From positions 1,417,501 to 1,481,500 of the forward strand of contig CAJHZI010000271.1 in NCBI GenBank assembly GCA_905160935.1: a stretch of DNA of 64,000 bases, written 5' to 3'. Below the pieces are notes generated by a model. The model did no database searches. It was not told the DNA's origin and saw only the letters and a program-made list of their open reading frames with translations. A program made the position numbers and the translations under genes. Source of the stretch: Enchytraeus crypticus. Its lineage: Eukaryota > Annelida > Clitellata > Enchytraeida > Enchytraeidae. The number at the start of each line of letters is the position of its first letter. The stretch's first letter is position 1. This document shows, piece after piece, positions 58,321 through 64,000 of this stretch.

Positions 58321-58905
58321 TGCTTCACCCACAGAAAGAAATCATCTCCCATTTTTCATGCTATAGCTGTACTCTTTCTTTCCATTTATCTTGCTTTAGC
58401 CCTTACTACACCACAAATGACCAACCATTTCACTGGCAGTTCCATTGACCATGTTTCTTCCTCATGTAAACTCACTTACCAACCTATACCGCATGCCTCC
58501 GTTTGTCAATGCCTTGATTCTTTGCCGTTGCCATACTTTTCCAAATCCTATCTTCATTTTGTTTCACTTAATCTCACTTCTAAACGACATTTAAACCTCT
58601 TTCTTTCCTTTCTCTTAATTCTAGCAGACGATGTTGAGTTGAATCCTGGCCCTGTTTCTTCTTTTTCTAACCTGTCCACTTACTGCCTCAATGTTCGGTC
58701 TGCCACAACTGTTACAAAAGTCTAAATAAACCTGAACTCATTCAACAGTTTATTCTTGATGAGTCCATTGATATTCTGTTTTTGACAGAATCATGGCTCT
58801 CTCCTGATACCTGCTGTTCTTAACTCTCTCACTCCCCGTGACTACTCCATTCAACATACCGGTCGTTCTTCTGGTCGTGGTGGTGGCATCGCTTTACCAG
58901 ATTTT
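58318..58905 (+). mobile_element. LINE 5' fragment with N-terminal 2A-like motif
   Basis: The frame open from 58237 contains a hydrophobic segment (IFHAIAVLFLSIYLALALTT). It then has LNLFLSFLLILA followed by DVELNPGP at 58630-58653, the D-x-E-x-N-P-G-P signature of 2A ribosome-skipping peptides. After the motif it reads LSTYCLNVRSATTV. Across a frame break, ELIQQFILDESIDILFLTES and WLSPDT give the start of an APE-type endonuclease, and GRGGGIAL marks the break-off point. 2A-like motifs at this position are known from CR1/L2-type LINEs of marine invertebrates. The copy is truncated before the RT and has stops, so it is inactive. Confidence 0.8.
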
Positions 58906-59638
58906 TTTAAAGTTACAAATAGTTGGTATAAATAGCTACAAATAATCGTTTCAAAATGCCTAAGTTTAAAGTCAGTCTTATGGCACAAAGTGATCGCAAT
59001 GGCGGATTCGTCCTTGTTACAAACAGCTCATCTACTGAACAGCTCTCAGTACCCTATCCATTGAGCCACTGAATCGGGCGATTCGCTCAACTCACATAAG
59101 ATCTCTAATGTATTGCCTCTCTCCAAGTCGCATCAATATACATTTACTCTATTTAGACATCGCCTCCTCTCTCTCTCTCTCCCACTGTTTGCCACATCTT
59201 CTATTTCCAGTGTCACTCTGATCAGAGCACGTGATCGATTGACTCCACCTGGATCGAGTCCTGACTCCTCCACGTCCTGGATATCCTCCTATCCCTGGAT
59301 ATCCTCCTATCCCGTTCCTTTTCTTTATAGTGTGTCCGGGATTTTGTACTAGATATTATATATAATTAGAAATGTAGGACTGAATCTACTACGAGTGATT
59401 ATATACCACAAGTCTGCTGTCTAATGCAGTCAGCTGGGCTTTGAACTAAATGCCTTTTGCGTGTTGGGCAAGAATGACACCGTCTCCACCACCATTATCA
59501 ATGTATATAATTAAAAGAAGTTAATTACACAGACAACACTCTCTGAACTGTCGTATTATCTGAAACTAGGGCTAATAGTGTGCAATATTATAATATTTTG
59601 ATTAGGTATACTTGAAAAAATTGATATAATATATGAAT

Positions 59639-59639
<1 letters not shown>
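58906..59639. other. Non-coding stretch
   Basis: It holds a short CT run (59168-59185) and a doubled CCTGGATATCCTCCTAT (59277-59312). No gene is recognised. Part may be more LINE sequence. Confidence 0.4.
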
Positions 59640-59702
<63 letters not shown>

Positions 59703-59726
59703 GTATGTATATATACATGCATATAT

Positions 59727-59768
<42 letters not shown>

Positions 59769-59810
59769 TATATATATATATATATATACATATTATATAT
59801 ATAATATGCT
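59640..59810. repeat. (AC)n-(AT)n compound microsatellite
   Basis: A CA run (59640-59681) continues into long AT runs with TATGTATG variants. Confidence 0.95.
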
Positions 59811-60069
59811 GTATGTGTATGAATTGACCCGTATTAAATTAATAACTATTTTCAGATAGGCCTATTGTAAATGATATTGCATTAATCTTACTTAATTTAA
59901 GTTCAACACTTCTAACCAAAATAAAATGTTTATTGTTCTATCCGCATTAACAATGTGGCATATACATGTAATGATACTCAGAAATAAATTGACTATAAAT
60001 GGAAACAACCACTTCCACTGAGTTAGCAACATGTATTATTTTAAGTCAGCGTAATGTAACTACCAGATA

Positions 60070-60382
60070 CTCGATCATATCATCATCATCATCATCATTA
60101 TTATCATCATCCCTTGAATCCCAGTTTAACCAGGGTCGGGATACAAATAGATTGTCTCAAATCCTCTTTGTCATACACCACACCACCAGCCTATCCCCTA
60201 TTTGAGACTAGTCCATTCGTTTCAAATTTTGTAGCAATTTTTGGAGCCTAGGCGCTCTCCAACCGAATGCCCTTTCTGTCGTTGGTATGGATCTTAGTGC
60301 TTTAGTCGCCTTCTACGACACGCGCAGTCACCGGTTGGTCAATTCTTCAAACAACCCGGACATAACACGGGGAGAACCAGAT
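60070..60382 (-). repeat. Family F repeat, longest copy
   Basis: (ATC)n, CCCTTGAATCCCAGTTTAAC, GGAGCCTAGGCGCTCTCCAA, TTTAGTCGCCTTCTACGACA and CAACCCGGACATAACACGGG. Inverted, it runs from CCCGTGTTATGTCCGGGTTG to the GAT tail. Confidence 0.85.
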
Positions 60383-60404
60383 CCTCGATACATTCTAAAT
60401 AAAT

Positions 60405-60640
60405 ATGAATGCTCCTAGAGCTGCGGTCGTTTTATGGAAACGATCGTTGCCTAGCCTCGGCGGAGAGTCGGGACGCAGGACCGAGGGAGGGTCGGGGTGA
60501 GGGCCCTTCGAGGCGTCGAGCGAGGCGTTGGCCCGTCCTCCCGGTCATCCTCGGGTCGCACCTTCACGCAACATTTATTTCTCAATTTTCTCCTGCACGA
60601 GTTCCTAGGCGACACTTCCCGACTGTCTTCTTCCATTTCT
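60405..60640. other. CpG-dense GC-rich segment
   Basis: CpG is unusually frequent between 60420 and 60570 (GCCTCGGCGGAGAGTCGGGA, CTTCGAGGCGTCGAGCGAGG). It could be a promoter island or part of an unlisted element. The overlapping open frame turns into a low-complexity repeat and is not treated as a gene. Confidence 0.45.
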
Positions 60641-60663
60641 CCACTCACTTGTCTCTACTCCCA

Positions 60664-60880
60664 GGTTTCTCAATTTTCTGCTTTCTCTATTTTCCCGCTT
60701 TCATATCTTCAATTCCCCGCTTGCTCTATTACCTGCTTTCTCTATTCTCCGCTTTCTCTATTATCCGCTTTCTCTATTCTCCGCTTTCTCTATTATCCGC
60801 TTTCTCTATTCTCCCGCTTTCTCTATTCTTCACTTTCTCTATTCTCCGCTTTCTCTATACTTTAGCTTTCAATTTCCGGT
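60664..60880. repeat. 16-bp tandem repeat
   Basis: About ten copies of CCGCTTTCTCTATTCT with TATTATCC variants. It creates Phe/Leu/Ser-rich artefact frames. Confidence 0.9.
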
Positions 60881-61117
60881 TTCTGCAATTCGTCGCATTC
60901 TCTACTCCCAACTTTATCCACTTCAGAATTTATCCATTCCTCCGTTTTCTGCACTTTTTCACTTCGAGATTTATCTGGTATGAGGCTATGCAGCCGCTTA
61001 ATTTACCCGATTCCTTCATATGACACATCGTTTATTTCTTTTGTTTTCCAGTTGGCAGCTAGTGATATTCAGTTCTTTTACTTTTAGGATTCGTATTTCT
61101 AAATTTAAGCAGTAGCT

Positions 61118-61205
61118 ATGCTAGTAAATTATCGCGAATCAGTTGCTGAGGATCAGTTAAGCCCGGGGTTCAAATCCTGTGCTAAAATCTAGTTTTAACA
61201 TCTTC
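61118..61205 (+). mobile_element. SINE-A, decayed
   Basis: TTGCTGAGGATCAGTTAAGC and CGGGGTTCAAATCCTGTGCT, then TTTAACATCTTCC. Confidence 0.55.
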
Positions 61206-61949
61206 CCCAATAATTGGCAGTACTCGATATAACTGTATTTGCAAAAGAATTGGAACGATATATCAATTTCTTTACACTCAAATATTGTTTCGCTTTTCTA
61301 AACTAAACTAATTCACATTCTCGTCTTGTTCTGGAATATCTCGTATTATTTATTATTCAATTATTATTTTGTTGTACTTAGACAGTTTTATGCCTTGTTT
61401 CACTCTTAGTTCCTGATTAAATAGGAAAATTAAAAAATATACATAAATTTCGCAAACTTGGACATGTCTTATAAGTAAACAACTTCAAGCAAAGTATTGG
61501 TAACCCTCCACTTTTAACAACAGCACAGATGTCCTTCAACAGTGAATCAATCAGATTTACTCTTCTAGATTCTTCTTTAGATTCTAGCACGTTAAAATCT
61601 AAAGAGTCAGGAAAAAGAAAAGCCTATATTCTTTTTTAGCTTACATTTTAAAGCTGATGCACCTCATACGCGAATGGGGATGGCAGAGCAAGAGTATAGG
61701 GCATGAGTTAATTTGCATCATATTGCATGTTGCGTGCTAGTTTGTGGACAGATGTCGTAATTGTTTTATCGCTCTTCGTGAGGCGGTGTAATGCGTTGTG
61801 GCTGTGGAACCTCAGCCGCCAGGTTTCACAGGTCCTCCCCCTCAGGTGCTCTGAGGCAAATTGAATCCGAGGGGAGGCACCTGACCTTACCGTTCTATTT
61901 TGGGTAAAGGGTAGAGAGATATGTCACAACCTACTACCATCAATTCTCA
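61206..61949. other. Non-coding stretch
   Basis: AT-rich, with a GC-richer patch at 61790-61910 (GGTCCTCCCCCTCAGGTGCT) that matches no family in this window. Confidence 0.45.
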
Positions 61950-61951
61950 GT

Positions 61952-62311
61952 GTTGTCATTGACAACCGTAGCACTATAATTGTTAACGTTACCAATGAAA
62001 ACCTCGCATTGATTATCTTAGCTAACACTATTCCAGAGAAATAAATTGATGCCTGTAGTACTTGTGTATATACTACGTGTGGTAAATAATCCATGCTGAA
62101 CATAATATAGACTTAGATCAATATTAAGTGAGTTGTCATTGACGACCGTAGCACTATAATTGTTAATGCTACCAATGAAAACCACGCATTGATTATCTTA
62201 GCTAGCACTATTCCAGAGAAATAAGTTGATGCCTGTAGTACGTGTGTATATACTACGTGTGGTAAATAAGCCATGCTGAACATAATATTGACTTCGATCA
62301 GTATTAAGAGA
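61952..62311. repeat. 180-bp tandem duplication
   Basis: Copies 61952-62131 and 62132-62311 differ at roughly one base in twelve. Each starts with GTTGTCATTGACAACCGTAG-like sequence, which resembles the 3' end of family G. Confidence 0.92.
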
Positions 62312-62894
62312 CTTTGCGTTGGTGGCCTGGCTAGCAACTGTCTCCATCATAATTAGAAATGTAGCGGGACTGTGGGGGTAGGGGTAAAGGAATCCCTAGT
62401 TTCATTTTCTCGGCTGCAATAAACCTCAAGCCAGCTTTCATGGGTTCCTAGAATCCCGGAATCGGCTAACACCGTCTAAGTGGCTTCAGGCACGCTCAAT
62501 GTAATGAGCAAAGATCACGTGAACTATTCCATACCATAAGGACTTCATGAGTGTTGAAATCTATACTATATTGAAAAGTTTACTTGCCCCGACTTGTTTT
62601 GATAGCGAAAGTTTTTAAAGAATAGACAATTAGATATTAGATATTACACAATTAGTTAGTTGTTGTGATCAATAATCTATGTAATCAGTGCGTTATTTAC
62701 TAATAATGAACTGATTGCATTGATTTCACGTTTATTAATTGTTGCTAATTTATTGATTGAGTGATTTTTCTGAAATAAATAAATAGTTTTATCGATTCCA
62801 ATGTATGCTCTTTTAAAGGACATAAATTTTACATGTACATGTATGCAGACTAAAAGAAGAAATGAATTCAGTGTTTAATTCACGTACAGCGACT
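62312..62894. other. Non-coding stretch
   Basis: A GC-moderate patch at 62345-62530 (GGGACTGTGGGGGTAGGGGT) is followed by AT-rich DNA. No gene is recognised. Confidence 0.45.
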
Positions 62895-62895
62895 C

Positions 62896-63035
62896 TCACT
62901 GGCTGGAGCCAGTGGCGATGTCGGTAAGATATTCGACCGTGGATCAGTATGTGCGGGGTTTATATCATGGGCTCGCCCGTCACTGACATACTTTCAAGTG
63001 AGGAAACTGGCGTTAATATAAGCTTTACCAGCTTT
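62896..63035 (+). mobile_element. SINE-A
   Basis: GGCTGGAGCCAGTGGCGATG, GTGCGGGGTTTATATCATGG (box B mutated) and GAGGAAACTGGCGTTAATAT. Confidence 0.9.
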
Positions 63036-63719
63036 ACTCCATTTTATTAATTCTAAAAAATATATTATACTAGCTGTAGAGCCCGTCAACTGACGGACTG
63101 CTAGTTAGTTCGTTAGACGAAACGAACTGGTATCCAGTAGTCTGCGTTAGAGCTCAAAGGAACACTCAGTGCAATGCAATGCAGCACTAATATGATTAAA
63201 AATTTCTTCCGGTTGGTAACACGGAGTTACCAAGTCATTTAAAAAAAATAAATCATCAGCAATGCATGACAACAATCCAAGAAAATTTAAATTGATGATC
63301 ATGATATTTCCACTAATCCTAATCCTATACCTACCGAAATCCTAATTCTAAACTCCTAAACATACGCTAATCGCAAACATTTAACCACAGGCGATAAACA
63401 ATAACAATAAACGCTAACCAAATCTGTAACGCTAGACTTTAACCACTACAAATTAAAAACTTAATTTACTTTAAAAATGTGAGTAAGAGTTGAACCCGCA
63501 GTTAGAATTCCGAGGTCAACGTTTTAAAGATGCTGCCACAGTTTCTGCTTTGAGTACTGTACCTTAAAGAACGTCTTTGTCGATGTTTAATTGGATAGCA
63601 ACACAAGGCATAGAAACAGACAAATGTACAGACGATACACTTTATAAAATAAGTTAGTATAAATTGAATACACAGCATATAACAAAATCAATCAATCGAT
63701 AAGGCTGGAATTCCGGCAC

Positions 63720-63832
63720 TGAGGATATTAAACTATACGCCTGTAAGATACCCGGTCGCGGATCGGTATGTATGGGTTCAAATCTTTAGCTCCTCTGTCA
63801 CTGATATCGCCTTCCAGAAATAAAAATTATAT
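63720..63832 (+). mobile_element. SINE-A, diverged
   Basis: CCTGTAAGATACCCGGTCGC, GGATCGGTATGTATGGGTTC, then CTCTGTCACTGATATCGCC. Confidence 0.75.
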
Positions 63833-64000
63833 TAATATCGCCCTTGCAGCTTTTTATACATGTATATTGGTCATTCCAAACAGCAACAAATAGCCATAAC
63901 ATCTCGTCAAACCGCATTGTCGAATATGTTATAAAATCGCGCTAATTTATTTCTAAACGGGAGCTATTTCTAACATCAGCCATGATAGACAGATGTAACT

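Noticed and set aside
60409-61023. 204-codon open frame
   Set aside because: It starts in CpG-rich DNA and then runs through a 16-bp pyrimidine repeat. Composition is low-complexity and two frames are open together.

Overview
This window is nuclear DNA from an animal. It is AT-rich and intron-containing, with GT-AG introns, long TA, CT/GA and TTA microsatellites, and many copies of tRNA-derived SINEs and 5'-truncated LINEs. USP30 is an animal mitochondrial deubiquitinase. A LINE carrying a 2A-like peptide and a 5S-rRNA-derived repeat suggest a marine invertebrate (sponge, cnidarian, mollusc or similar). The sequence alone does not fix the phylum.

Three host loci are recognisable. (1) USP30 (+, 26491-37994): nine coding exons join without a frame break into a 533-residue protein. 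It has an N-terminal membrane anchor, the Cys, His and Ser catalytic boxes and a Cys4 zinc site. (2) A PCF11 homologue (-, 16750-19295): CTD-interacting domain, Ala-rich linker and two zinc fingers in the expected order, but broken by an in-frame TAG and at least four frame breaks, so it is called a probable pseudogene. (3) One first coding exon (-, 8822-9070) ending in a strong splice donor, resembling the N-terminus of the AUTS2/FBRSL family. Its remaining exons were not found.

Layout: 1-8.8 kb is AT-rich non-coding DNA with an inverted-repeat array at 241-380, paired palindromes at 3392-3433 and decayed repeats. 8.8-16.7 kb holds the AUTS2-like exon, a LINE reverse-transcriptase remnant and repeats. 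16.7-19.3 kb is the PCF11 locus. 19.3-26.3 kb is repeat-rich, with a GC-rich block (22.64-24.0 kb) and a 5S-derived element. 26.3-38 kb is USP30; four of its introns carry private tandem arrays, and two of those arrays are built from the gene's own splice junctions. 38-64 kb is a gene desert with about ten SINE copies, LINE ends, a LINE 5' fragment with a 2A motif (58.3-58.9 kb), a 36-bp perfect palindrome and a 180-bp tandem duplication.

Repeat families, named here for convenience: SINE-A (tRNA head with box-B-like GGTTCAAATCC, tail GAGGAAACTGACGTTAA); SINE-B (tRNA-Arg-like head, about 300 bp, GAA-rich tail); a tRNA-Leu-like SINE; family C (short, near CTTGAACCTGCCA); family D; family E (tail GACGTTAAACC then TTA repeats); family F (tail of GAT repeats); family G (ends near GTAGCACTCTAATTGTT); family H (short, with ACGTTAAACACAC); and LINE-GA (LINE 3' ends followed by GA repeats). 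Family assignments come from reading repeated copies within this window only. The host genes show no sign of operon-like linkage. The main story is a compact housekeeping gene in repeat-dense DNA, beside a decaying RNA-processing gene.
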